Assembly (NCBI GenBank): GCA_949987565.1
Contig: OX465110.1
Span: forward strand, 19,745,273-19,809,272
DNA from: Luidia sarsii
Taxonomy: Eukaryota > Echinodermata > Asteroidea > Paxillosida > Luidiidae
DNA length: 64,000 nt
Direction of reading: 5' to 3'
Below the pieces are notes generated by a model. That model was not told the origin of the DNA. It did not search any database and saw only the letters and a list, made by a program, of their open reading frames with translations. The position numbers and the translations under genes were made by a program. The stretch's first letter is position 1, and each line of letters opens with the position of its first letter. This document shows positions 44,201 through 54,900 of this stretch, piece after piece.

Positions 44201-47200
44201 TGTGAAACGGCCAAGGCCGGTGAGTAAGGATTGGTCGCAACTCGGAACCAGCATTTTTTTTTAAAGCGATCCTGATAAGATCCAAAAAAACAAAATCAGA
44301 TTTTGCCAATCTCTTCATGACTCTTCATAACATTGGACTGTCCAAGATGGTGCTTTAAATCTGACTGTGACAAAAGCAGGTCAAAAAAGTCAAATTACGA
44401 TGGATCATTTGGCCATCTAGGCTACTGAAAGAGCCATTTGGCCACCTGGGCAACTGAAAGAGCCATTTGGCCACCTGGGCTACTGAAAGATCCATTGGCC
44501 AACTGGGCTACTGAAAGAGCCATTTGGCCAACAAGGCTACTGAAAGATCCATTGGCCAACTGGGCTACTGAAAGAGCCCTTTGGAAACCTGGGCTACCAA
44601 AAGAGCCATTTGGCCAACAAGGATACTGAAAGAGCCATTTGGCCACCTGGGCTACTGAAAGAGCCATTTGGCCAACAAGACTACTGAAAGATCCATTGGC
44701 CAACTGGGCTACTGAAAGAGCCATTTGGCCACCTGGGCTACTGAAAGAGCCATTTGGCCAACAAGACTACTGAAAGATCCATTGGCCAACTGGGCTACTG
44801 AAAGAGCCATTTGGAAACCTGGGAAACTGAAAGAGCCATCTAGCCACCTGGGCTACCGAAAGAGCCATTTGGCCACCTGGGCTACTGAAAGAGCCATTTG
44901 GCCACATGACCCATCAAATAATTTATTCTGCTGCCCCAACTGCCGATCCTAGGCTGAATTTTGGGTAGACTCGCTTTATTAGTAAGTTTATCATTTGTTG
45001 TCGTCGCTGTTGATGAAGGTGAAAATCCCAAGATCAGGAGCCACCTGCAGCTGGCCCAGTCGGCCCCTCACTCCTTGGACCTGTCCGGCCTGGCCCTGCC
45101 GGCGGCCCAGCTGGCCCCCTTCTTGCTGGCCCTCCAGTGCCAGTACTCCCTGCGCAAGCTCCTCCTGCCGGGCAACCGGCTGGCCGAGGCCGCCCTGGGC
45201 CCGCTGGTGGCCGCGCTGGCCAGCCTGCCCAACCTGTCCGTGCTGGACCTGAGCGGCAACGGGCTTGGCCCGGAGGGGCTGAAGAGGCTCCAGGACGGGG
45301 TGACTGAGGGAGGAGCCGGGGGAGGCAGCGGCGGATCAACCGGACACGCGGGACGAGGGCAGGGCGACGCCAAACCTTTACAGGTATCAGTGTGGTGCAT
45401 TATCTTCTTCCCGCTCCTCATCTTCTTCCTGTTCCACATCTTCTTCCTGTTCCTCATCTTCTTCCTGTTCCTCATCTTCTTCCTGTTCCACATCTTCTTC
45501 CTGCTCCTCATCTTCTTCCTGCTCCTCATCTTCTTCCTGTTCCTCATCTTCTTCCTGCTCCTCATCTTCTTTCTGCTCCTCATCTTCTTCCTGTTCCTCA
45601 TCTTCTTCCCGCTCCTCATCTTCTTCCTGCTCCCCATCTTCTTCCTGCTCCTCCTCTTTCTTTTCCTCTTCATCCTTCTTGACTATGATATCGAAGCAGG
45701 CTGTGAGTTCTCTTTTCCAGACACTGCATCTAACTTTAAACAGGCATGGGGGTTGGGGGAAGTGCAGGGTCGGGAGTGCCCCATTGGTTCCTCGCGAGTC
45801 GTCGTCCAATCTTTGGGTTTTTTTTCTGTCCTCGATTCTGCTCAGCTTCTGGAGGAGCTCAACCTTGGCTACAACCCGCTGACCGATGCCAGCGCCCCCT
45901 ACCTGGCCGCGCTGGTCGGCCACTGCCACCTCCTGGCCGACCTCTCACTGACCTCTTGCGACCTCACGGCCAAGCTCTTCCAGCTGCACCGACGGTCCTT
46001 GTCCCAGGCCTTTCAAGGTGAGGTTGAGACGGTCCTCTCGTCTCTTTCGTCGAGGAAATGTCCGACTGAGGAAATGTCCGACTGAGCCCCTGTGGGGACA
46101 CGGCAAGATGGTATTTAACTCTTGGCTGGGCAAAGCCCTGGTATTGGTGCACTCTGAATAGGGTCTTTGCATCCACACAGTCCCTGGTATCAGTCAGCTG
46201 AATGCAGGCACTGTGGTTCACTGAATGGTTCACTGAATGGCCCACTGTGTGCACTCTGAATAGGGTCATTGCATCCACACAGTCCCTGGTATCAGTCAGC
46301 TGAATGCAGGCACTGTGGTTCACTGAATGGTTCACTGAATGGCCCACTGTGTGCACTCTAAATAGGGTCATTGCATCCACACAGTCCCTGGTATCAGTCA
46401 GCTGAATGCAGGCACTGTGGTTCACTGAATGGCCCACTGTGTGCACTCTGAATAGGGTCATTGCATCCACACAGTCCCTGGTATCAGTCAGCTGAATGCA
46501 GGCACTGTGGTTCACTGAATGGCCCACTATGTACACTCTGAATAGAGAAAATGGGAAAGGTCTTGCTAGGGTCAATACGTCGGGCCCTCATTTGCCATTT
46601 TGGTCATACCAGTCAGTAAGCACTCCGTACCATTTAAACATAGCTCCTTCTATTTGCTGGATTTTGTAACAGGCGCGAGTAACTTGCGGATGCTACGCAT
46701 ATCCCACAATGCTCTGGGCTCGACGGGGGCGGAGCTGTTCCTACGCTGCCTCCCGCCGGACGTAGTGACCGGCCTGGACCTGTCCTGCGTCATCCCATCG
46801 GCTCTAGGCAGCAACTTGGTCAAGCACCTCGTCGGCTACTTGACCGAGGTGAGAATCCTTAGCCAAAAATCAAACCGAAGAATGAAAGTCAACTTCCCAA
46901 AACAGAAAGACTGCAATCATTGCTGTCGGTCAGGAACTGTCACATTTACTTCTCATAGGAATCAGTGTTTCGAAACTTGTTTTGAGATGTAGACGGCACT
47001 TTGTGGTGAATTTCATTGACCTGGACTAGGGATAGTACATGAGTCAGTGGGAATAGACCACAGCCATGAGCTGGCACCTTCCATAGACTTGTGCACAATC
47101 TGAAGCCTGAGCCGTCGGTATGTGCATGTCTCTAATAGCATCTGCACACATGTATTGATGTGTTGTGTGGTGATGCTACTGTCGGCAGATTCCATTTGGC

Positions 47201-48435
47201 AATGATACGGCGATGCATTTTGGCTCCATGCTTCACTGATCCAGACATTTTGTTGGAAGATGTGGACATATTTTAGATTGCAAGTGACGATTTCTGGTAA
47301 TTTTTTTCTTCTTCCCAGCCCGACTGCATGCTGAAAGAGCTCTACCTATCTGGATGTCATCTGAGCGACGATGACATTCTTGACCTCAGCAGGTAGGTCA
47401 TGCTAGGTAACATGTACCCTGGCGACACGTCCCCTGGGTAATATGTCCCCCGGTCATATGTTCCCCCTTCCCTTTTATATGTCCCATGTAATGTGCCCCC
47501 CAGTGATATGTCCCTGGAGTATATTTCCTCAGGGTAATATATCCCACAGTAATATATCTCCACTCCCTTGATATATCACCAGTGATATGCTTCCAGTGAT
47601 GTTCCCTGTTGATATGTCCCTGACACATTTTGATTTTTTCGCCGGCGCTCGATGCCTATGATGCTACATTGATATATGTGACCCGGCATAGCGACATGAG
47701 GAATGTTTTTATTGAGTAAACAACGCCTGAAGTTAAAGTCTCTCCATAGTTTGATTACAAATCCATTTTCTTTTTTTTTATTTTCGGAAATTTTAAGTAT
47801 TAGAGGATATTATATTTTGATATCATTTGAAAGCTAATGGTATACTTTTTCACATCATTAGAAAACCTCAAAATCTCAAAAGTGGGGTTATTCCTCATTA
47901 TGCTGTGCCGGGTCACATATTTCAGTGATCACTAATTCTCCTAATAATGTCTCAAATGATATGCCCCTACTATTGTATGCATCAATCAATACACGTCGTG
48001 ACTTCTCTTTTTCCATATGTCTGTCGCTTTTGTTCACAAAATGTTGGGGTTTTGTACGCGACAATAATTTCCAGGTGTTTGTCATCGAGGAGTTGCCTCA
48101 CCTCACTGGATCTCTCCGCCAACTGCCGCCTGACTGAAGCCAGCATCTGCCCCTTGCTCCAGGCCCTAGCCGGCGCCGGGGCGGCGACGGAGTCGCTGGA
48201 CCTCTCCGGCTGCGGACTGCGGTCCCCGCTGTCCACGGACTTCCTGGCCCTGCTCGCCCTCCGCCTGGCCGGTGGCGGCCAGGCGAGGGCGCCGCTCAAG
48301 CGGCTGCGGCTGTGCAGCAACGGGCTGGGGCGGCGGGACTGCCAGATGGTGCTCGGTGTGTGGGAGGATGGCCACGGCCAGGCTGCCATGCATCACGTGG
48401 ATGCCGTGCGCTGCCTACTGTACGTCAGGGAGTGA
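29263..48435 (+). CDS. TONSL: TONSL (Tonsoku-like), complete, 23 coding exons
   Basis: Exons: 29263-29293, 29893-29988, 31278-31590, 32508-32666, 33381-33552, 34247-34361, 34820-34965, 35445-35597, 36015-36140, 38388-38607, 39188-39252, 39345-39434, 40167-40403, 41121-41241, 41520-42571, 43078-43241, 43645-43798, 44141-44219, 45019-45383, 45846-46017, 46673-46848, 47319-47392, 48075-48435. The sum is 4641 nt, 1546 residues, in frame throughout. TONSL with MMS22L binds unreplicated-mark histone H4 on new chromatin and loads RAD51 at broken forks. Order: TPR repeats (about 20-437), acidic linker ([20 protein letters not shown]), ankyrin repeats (about 540-680), a long disordered exon, a ubiquitin-like domain and C-terminal leucine-rich repeats. 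The order matches human TONSL (1378 residues); the extra length is mostly disordered sequence. A candidate ATTAAA signal is at 48537-48542. Confidence 0.95.
29582..29760. mobile_element. 179-bp MITE with about 43-bp terminal inverted repeats
   Basis: The ends are CAGTGGCTGTTGTTACGGCA and its complement TGCCGTAACAACAGCCACTG. The arms continue to 'ggttccctgact'. It lies in TONSL intron 1. The sequence 'atattaaaaacaacac' occurs on both sides, an oddly long direct repeat. Confidence 0.8.
30452..30858. repeat. Foldback element with about 55-bp arms and 290-bp loop
   Basis: The left arm carries 'ttggtttgcggtgacaccat' and 'tgtatcatctcttttgagac'; the right arm (30801-30858) is the near-perfect complement. 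It is the same family as 10012-10243 and 49791-49962. The loop holds further modules of the family ('ctcctgacgacgagcagagt'). Confidence 0.75.
31041..31142. repeat. 102-bp near-perfect palindrome
   Basis: Two copies of the 'gatcctagcaggacctttct' repeat meet tail to tail with about 50-bp arms and almost no spacer; one mismatch is seen (acg versus atg). It lies 135 bp upstream of TONSL exon 3. Confidence 0.85.
31741..31861. mobile_element. 121-bp MITE
   Basis: Inverted ends: TAAGGCCGTGTCCGAG on the left, and TCAGACACGGCCTTAG on the right. No coding capacity. It lies in TONSL intron 3. Confidence 0.65.
33600..33910. repeat. Imperfect minisatellite in TONSL intron 5
   Basis: Degenerate units of about 60-70 bp with 'tcctctaaagac', 'cataattt' and 'tataaagtcc'. 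A related fragment occurs at 35640-35710. Confidence 0.6.
34074..34162. repeat. 18-bp tandem repeat
   Basis: About 4.5 copies of GGAATAGCCAAATTCGGT, in the intron before TONSL exon 6. Confidence 0.9.
36549..36905 (+). pseudogene. THAP zinc-finger fragment, frameshifted
   Basis: 36549-36806 encodes a C2CH THAP domain: CQAFGC at the start, KWAAAIK in the middle and [11 protein letters not shown] at the end. The usual THAP continuation, [10 protein letters not shown], follows at about 36802-36835 but in another frame. A TA dinucleotide excess near 36798-36802 accounts for the shift. The second frame ends near 36905. The DNA-binding head of a transposase is therefore present but broken, and the catalytic part is missing. 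Confidence 0.7.
37570..37735. repeat. TGTACA-rich palindromic tract
   Basis: Dense overlapping 'gtacacgtgtac', 'acatgtac' and 'tgtacattgtac' motifs, each self-complementary, inside the THAP element. A similar tract is at 17690-17820. Confidence 0.7.
38715..39090. repeat. TTCCTTGG-rich irregular tandem repeat
   Basis: Irregular 'gattccttggttcc' units fill most of the intron between TONSL exons 10 and 11. A related array is at 40555-41060. Confidence 0.8.
39685..40005. repeat. 46-bp tandem array of the dispersed 'gatcctagcagg' repeat
   Basis: Seven units start at 39685, 39731, 39777, 39823, 39869, 39915 and 39961, each with 'gcctttgagaaaggtcctgc' and 'aaaacatccgtgccat'. The array ends 160 bp before TONSL exon 13. 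Confidence 0.9.
40555..41060. repeat. Minisatellite of 'ccttggttccttgactttgt' units
   Basis: Units of about 24-27 bp; larger duplications of about 120 bp include 'ggtcatttaatgcccc'. It fills the intron before TONSL exon 14. Open frames on both strands reflect the repeat period only. Confidence 0.85.
41520..42571 (+). other. TONSL: TONSL large disordered exon 15
   Basis: A 1052-bp exon encoding about 350 residues rich in Ser, Gly, Arg, Asp and Pro. One island is conserved: [17 protein letters not shown], then [19 protein letters not shown], matching the short motif block of vertebrate TONSL between ankyrin and ubiquitin-like domains that is associated with MMS22L binding. The rest looks unstructured. 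GC content is clearly higher than in the flanking introns. Confidence 0.75.
43078..44219 (+). other. TONSL: TONSL ubiquitin-like domain (coding exons 16-18)
   Basis: [17 protein letters not shown] begins a beta-grasp fold, continued by [18 protein letters not shown] and the closing [17 protein letters not shown]. The intron between exons 16 and 17 is largely a purine-only tract. Confidence 0.75.
43370..43620. repeat. Purine-only (GGAGGA)n tract
   Basis: About 250 bp almost entirely of A and G on the plus strand, ending about 25 bp before the TONSL exon 17 acceptor. Such mirror-like homopurine tracts can form triplex DNA. Confidence 0.85.
44405..44912. repeat. 29-bp minisatellite in TONSL intron 18
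   Basis: About 17 copies of units containing 'ctgaaagagccatttggcca' and 'cctgggcta', in two subtypes (catttggcca and atccattggcca) that alternate in blocks. Confidence 0.9.
45402..45660. repeat. 18-bp pyrimidine-rich minisatellite
   Basis: About 14 copies of CTTCTTCCTGTTCCTCAT and variants, starting about 18 bp after the TONSL exon 19 donor. The unit is a multiple of three, so the intron stays open in the exon frame. Confidence 0.9.
46140..46545. repeat. 88-101-bp tandem repeat in TONSL intron 20
   Basis: About 4.5 copies with 'tgcatccacacagtccctgg' and 'ggttcactgaatgg'. The length difference is one extra 'ttcactgaatgg' module. Confidence 0.9.
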
Positions 48436-50788
48436 CCAGATTTTCGCCAACTCACCCAGGTCTCCCTGGAATCTCAATGTGGAGACAGTGCTATCTGGCA
48501 AGGGGTTATCGAAAGTATACATAGTTAAGATGGATCATTAAAACCCTAACGGACATGTATACCACATTTTACCACACATTTTCCTGTGGTATGTTGTGGT
48601 ATACAGTCCTACACCACGCACACAAATGTTTGTGGTATTCTGTGGTATTTGGGGATTTTAGTTTCTTTTCTGCCACTAAATAATCAAAGAAAGCAGATAG
48701 TTTAACCTTAAGAATTAGTGGCAGGATTTGAATCACACACTCCTTCTTTCAAGTACATAAACAAATACTTGTCAAGTTGGTCTTGTAAATTGGAATCCTA
48801 TGTAGTATAAGTTCAATTATTTGCAATGTGAAAAAGTCCATTGTGAAAATTATATCATAAAAGAAGGGCTTTGAGTTGGAGTACATATGCATTATTTTTT
48901 CAATTGTTAAGTGTACAAAAAATTATGTTGAATGTTGATAATATATGGCATTCATGGAAAGGCACTAGACTGCCAGCTCATGCATCTTGGATAAATCTAT
49001 ACAGAGAATGGATTAACTTAATTAATTATTAATTAAGTATTAATTTTGGCACTAGCTTTTTATTTGAAAAAACAATAGTTCTACAAGGACTTCAGGCCTG
49101 CAATAAACTGCATGAGTTTTACATTCTCAAACGTGAACTCGGACTTTATGGCAATGATTCTATGAGTTTGGGTTGTTGTGGTTTTTTGTTTAATGAAAAC
49201 TGATACTGCACAGAGTGATTCTCTCGGAATCCTAAATCATATAAAGAGCAGACAATCTGTGCAATTAACACCATCCCCAACAAAAACAAAAACACCCAAA
49301 TGATTCAATCTGGCATCAAGTTTATAAAATCAAAACAAAACCTTTGCCTTTAACTCTTTCACGACGGAATTAATGCGCATGTCTGTACTGAATAAATTTG
49401 GTAATATATTAGAAACAATGGGACACGCGAGCCGACGTATCGGCTTTCCGTCAACAGAGAGCGGTTTACCGAGCCGATGTATCGGCGTGCCGTACAGAAA
49501 AAGTTAAGAAAGGTCCTGCTAGGATCAAAACGTCCGGCCCTCTAACTTTTGAGATTTATGTATTGCAGGTCATTTTAGTCACTGAGCAGTTCGCAACCTT
49601 TTTGTTATTTACTTCAAAATCAAAACAAGGATAATAAGTTGCAACCTGCTTACTGACTAAAATGACATAAATTCAAATCTGAAATAAGTTCAAGGGCCAG
49701 ACGACTGGCATCTCAGTCCTAGCAGGACCTTTCTCAAGGGCAGAATGACAAGATAAGACCTGAAGGGTTTGCACGGTGGCAATACTCCATGGAAGGCTTG
49801 TGGTGACACCATGTAGCACTTCTCTTTCAAGGAGGAGTTTGACGTCAGTTGCCTGACGATGAGAACACACGAAACCCAACATTTTAGAGGTACCGGCTCT
49901 TTTCAGAGACACACTCCTTCTTGAAAGAGAAGTGCTACATGGTGTCACCGCAAACCTTCCACTCAGAATGACAAGGTCAAAATCATCCTATCGATTTCTG
50001 TCCTTGGTATTCCACCTTCGACTTGAGAAAGGTCCTGCAAGGATTGAAATGCCCAGAGCCTCTACTTGTTTGTGTGAAAAACAAACAAAACAAAACAAAA
50101 CAAAATTAAAATCAACTGAAATAAGTCACTGTATTCATTTTGGCACTGTAAATTTTTATTTGAAAATAGACCTACAATAGTTTAACACCCAGGAAGCACA
50201 CAATTGCATGTGTTCACATGTGCTACTTGATGGAAGCGCATTATTAAAATTCATGAAAAGTCACATTATTTCAATTACAAAATAAATTAGGCAGCAAAAT
50301 TACTTTTGGGGTATAAATTAATTTAATCAAATTGAATGCAATTTCAAAGTAAACATTACATGCAATTTTGAAATTTGCTGAAAACTAAAGTTGCGGAGCA
50401 ATGATTCTCTCAGAATACATTACAATGCAACCAAATTACTTTAGTTTTTTGGTATTTTTTGGGGGGGGGATTTAATCAAATAAAATCAAATGCAATGCTA
50501 AAATAAACCAATGAAAATAAACCATAAATTCTGATATAAGATCTAAATCTTATTAAAAGAAAACAACACAAAACTGAAATTGTTACCAAAAATTTAGTTT
50601 TTCAATTCCCTGATTCGTAATAACGGTATCCTAGTGTCCCACTGAGTGTCAATTTGGGTTTTTTTTCTGAACAGCAGACTAATTTGGAACTCTGCAGGGA
50701 TGCCCGAATTAGCTACTGTTCGCTTTTGCACAATATAATTATATTAAAAAAAAAAAAAAAAAAGGCATGGCGCGACTTTTTGGTTTGC
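48436..50788. other. Gene-free spacer between TONSL and BPHL (convergent 3' ends)
   Basis: No coding sequence is supported. It holds the TONSL 3' end (candidate ATTAAA at 48537-48542), copies of the 'ctgctaggatcaaaacgtc' repeat at 49500-49570 and 49640-49750, a foldback element at 49791-49962, and AT-rich sequence that may include the BPHL 3' UTR. Confidence 0.6.
49791..49962. repeat. Foldback element, about 172 bp
   Basis: The left end is 'ggtgacaccatgtagcactt' and the right end 'aagtgctacatggtgtcacc', with 'ctctttcaaggaggag' and its complement inside. Same family as 10012-10243. Confidence 0.75.
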
Positions 50789-51882
50789 TTACAGTTTGCT
50801 GGGACTGTCTAGGAAGGTCTCGGCGTGACGGTTGAACTCGGCAGCATAGCGCATGTGCAGGTTGTGCTTCCCTTCCGGCATCATCACAAGCCTGGGTAGG
50901 AGGGTAGGACACAACACAAAAACCCATTGAATCGTAAAGAATTGTTTGGCCTCTACCAACAGTTCTGACCCCCTTTGGCTGGTAACTGGCCACTACCAAC
51001 AGATCTAATCTCCCTTTGGCTGATAACTGGCCACTACCAACAGATCTAACATCCCTTTGGCTGGTATCTGGCCACTACCAACAGATCTGACCCCCCTTTG
51101 GCTGGTAACTGGTCTCTACCAACAGGTCTGACTCCTTTTGGCTGGTAACTGGCCTCTACCAACAGTTCTAACATCCCTTTGGCTGGTAACTGGCCACTAC
51201 CAACAGATCTGACCCCCCTTTGGCTGGTAACCGGCCACTACCAACAGATCTGACCCCCCCTTTGGCTGGTAACCGGCCACTACCCACCTGGAGCCGCGGA
51301 TGTTCTGGTTCAGGTAGTGGGGGTGCTCCAAGGGCACCATGGCATCCTTCTGGCCGTGGACGATGAGGGTAGGGCAGCGCACCTGCCTGCAGTCAGCCAT
51401 GTACAGATCGGTGCGGTTTTCCTGGGCAATGGTCGCGACGCCGTCGATCCAACCGCTCCACAGATTCTGGAAGTCCTCCCCGTACATCTCCACCATGGGA
51501 GCCTTCATCCTCTCACTCCACTTGGAGATGTCTCGAGTTGCTACAACCAAAGAAAAGAAAAACACCCACACCCGACGCCGGGCGAAAAGTGCGGCTTCAA
51601 TCAGTTATTCCTTACAATGGGGTTATCTTTTGTTTTTCCTTAAAAGAATAGAGTCACTTACTTCCATCAGCCTCCTTGATCTATCCCGATTCCTAACCCA
51701 ATCACTCTTATCTATGCTGATTGTGGCTGTCTCTCTGTCTCCCAAGAGTGCTCATGTATCATATAATATCTAGAGCCAGAGCCAGAGCAGAGCCATACCC
51801 AGAGCCACAGCTAAAGCCAGAGCCAAAGCCAGAGCCTGAGCCAAAGCCAAAGCCAAAGCCAAAGCCAGGGCCAGGGCCAGGG

Positions 51883-51973
<91 letters not shown>

Positions 51974-54900
51974 CAAAGCCAGAGCCAAAGCCAGAGCCAA
52001 AGCCAAAGCCAGAGCCATACCCAGAGCCAAAGCCAAAGCCAGAGCCAGAGCCAAAGCCAGAGCCAAAGCCAGAGCCAGAGCCAGAGCCAGAGCCTGAGCC
52101 AGAGCCAGGGCCAGAGCCAGAGCCAAAGCCAGAGCCAGAGCCAAACCCAGGGCCAGAGCTAGAGCAAAAGCCAGAGCCAAACTCAGAGCCAGAGCCACAA
52201 CCTGTAAACCCCTTGGCATTTCTGATTAGACGTCTACTGCTCCTTCCCCACCTTCGTACATTCCAAGGTCCTTCTCAGTGACGTAGGCGTTGCCTCCCCA
52301 GATGAGGAGCTTCTTGACTTGGTCGGGGTAGGTGGCTGCCAGTATGGTAGCCGAGTTGGCTCCATCGCTCCAGCCCAGGATCGAGAATTTCTTGTGGCCC
52401 AGGGCCTGCAACCGAGCGGAGATCACAAAAATGGGCGCAATTTTTGTCTATGAATCATCAGCATCGTCATCGTTGTCATTGTCATTTCAAAATTTCCTGC
52501 AACCGTTAGTGCTTCCAATGTTCAAAGACACTGCCATCAATCGCCACTGGGACGCCACTGGGACAGCAGCGTGCTGTACATGTACTGTACTGTCTTTGTA
52601 TTGATACATGTACAGTCAAGGTACGTGCACCGAGCAGATTCTGGCTGAATTTCTATAGAAAAAAGCCCCTTGCTCTCGAATCTTACGAAGACGTGTAATG
52701 GCTGATTTATGTGGTGTATAAAGTGACTTTGACTTACATTATATTATATATAACTATATATATATAGTATTTATTTTTGGATGAATTTGTGGACTCTTCC
52801 TGTGTTTTTTACTGGATATTTCCCCCCAAAAAATAAAGTAATAAAAAAATCCCTGGGCCTCCAAAAAGGAAGCTGGCGGAAAAAAAAACATGTTTGTTTG
52901 TTTTTATGCAGCCTAATATTCTGATCTTCGTGGAAATTTATCTCCCAGTAGACGTCTCGACCTTCAAGGCTTCAACCCCTGCAAACTCTAGAGGGCGTAC
53001 TTATTGTGAATCAAATCTCGCCGACCCGCAGGTGCAGACTAGGGGGGGGGGAGGTGCATCCCTCCTCTGGACTTACCGCCATCAAGCCGGCCGCGTCTTC
53101 GGCGTCGCGCCGGTAGAAATCCAAGGGGAAGTCCCTGTCCGGAGGCTGGGACTTGCCGTGGCCTCTGGGGTCAAGGGTCACCAGTCTGTACTTCTCCTTG
53201 CTCAGCCCTTTAAACTGGGGGGCCATGTCTATCAGGCCGGACCCTGAAGAATGCACCCAAAAAAAAAAGAAAAAAAAAAAAGACCCATTTAGTAGAACTG
53301 CTTATGACCTAAAAAGAATTGTCCTGGTGGTTTCTTTAATAACAATAAATAAATAATGTTTTCTGATGCAATGTGCCTTATGGGAAAAACGACCGTTTTA
53401 AAAAGACAGTTTTGCCTTTGAGAAAGGTCCTGCTACTGCTAGGATCGGAACGTCAGGCCCTCTACCTTTTGAGATTTAAAAAAGACAGTGTGGAACTAAC
53501 TATCTGTAAAAACGCGGAATAAAAACTGTTATTTAGGATTAACATCAAAAGAAAAGTCTAGAAAAACGTCTACAATGGATAAAATTCATGCCTAGTATAA
53601 GATAAAAATCAATTTAAAACAAAACCGAACTCAGTGGGTGCTGTGCTTGTTTATATGTCTCCCTGCATGGGCCACCCTCAAGGACACACCCACCATTTGA
53701 CCACAACTGCTAACCACAATCGGCTGTAATGGGACCGGCCCTAGTATCAGACAAATTTGAGTGGGGGGTAGGACTGTACTCCCAAGGACCGCACTGAGGG
53801 CAAGGGTGTCCTTGTTGCCTTGAAGCTTGGCCTTGAGACATAGCCCCTGCTCACCTAAAGCACCAGGCATCAGGAGCACAGCATGGCTGCCCTGCCCCGT
53901 CTGGTTGCAGTGAAGCTCCACACCATTCACTGCAACTTTACTCCCTTCGCTGTGAAACGAAAAACAGATAATAAAACCCCATTAAAAAACAAAAATTCAC
54001 CCTTTACATTAAAATTATCCAGTCCATTCCTAGTACCTATTGGCCACAGAATATTATTAAAAGCTATAAAACCAACTGCATATCAATTATTTTCCATTAC
54101 GTATTCCCTATAATTATTAGCATTTGTTTATTGGTATAAATTAACAATACTTTGACTGAGGGGTACAGACATTGTAGCTGACATTCTCCCCTCTTGTATT
54201 ATTAATAAGGCTAAAAGTAACGATGAAAGATTTATTTTGTCTATTTTTGTATTCTACACTGCATTATTCATTATCAAATTATTTGATTGTCATGGTTAAT
54301 TCAAAAAGGGTATACAGGACTGTGGCAAGCCCAGCATAGACTCTATGGTTTGATTGTAGTAGCTATGTAACTTTAAGAGCAATTTTACTCCTTTTTTAAA
54401 CATTTTCCAAAAATGAAGTTACCATAATACAAAAACTGTTGCAAACTGCTCACTGACCAAAATGACCTGCAATACATAAATCTCAAAATCTCTTGCCTTT
54501 GAGATAGGTCCTGCTAGGATCAAAACGTCAGGCCCTGTAACTTATGAGATTTTCCAAATTCAATTAAAAGGGCTAAAGTTACTGTAGCTAGCTGGAGTAT
54601 GTATTTTTTTTTTTTTGGGGTGGGGACCGTGCATTGCAAACCGGCAAGACCTAGAAACAGGGACCATATCTTCGCTTCAGGTTCAAAAGGTATAGCGAAG
54701 TTATGGACCTTTTATGGTAGCCTGACCTCTCCAAATTTGAAAAAAAAAAGTCCAAGTTACCTGGACTTGGACCTGAACTTGGAGTCCAAAGAGATACATG
54801 TAAGGCCAAGTAACAACAATTATTAATTTCTCATCCGAACCTTTAGAAAAAAAGGAGGATGTGGGAGGATGTTTGTTTTTCCAAAACACTTTTTCCCCCT

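Larger units (their letters stand above)
45019..48435 (+). other. TONSL: TONSL leucine-rich repeat module (coding exons 19-23)
   Basis: LRR consensus stretches include [92 protein letters not shown] and [17 protein letters not shown]. In human TONSL the LRRs bind single-stranded DNA and help RAD51 loading. The protein ends [14 protein letters not shown] and TGA at 48433-48435. A Gly/Ser-rich insert ([20 protein letters not shown]) sits at the end of exon 19. Confidence 0.8.

Noticed and set aside
44422..44952. Open frames across the 29-bp array in TONSL intron 18
   Set aside because: Repeat-driven; the flanking donor and acceptor join exons 18 and 19 in phase without it.
51721..52281. Long open frame of Pro-Glu dipeptides (and Ala-Leu on the other strand)
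   Set aside because: It is the GAGCCA hexanucleotide tract in a BPHL intron; the open frame follows from the repeat unit.
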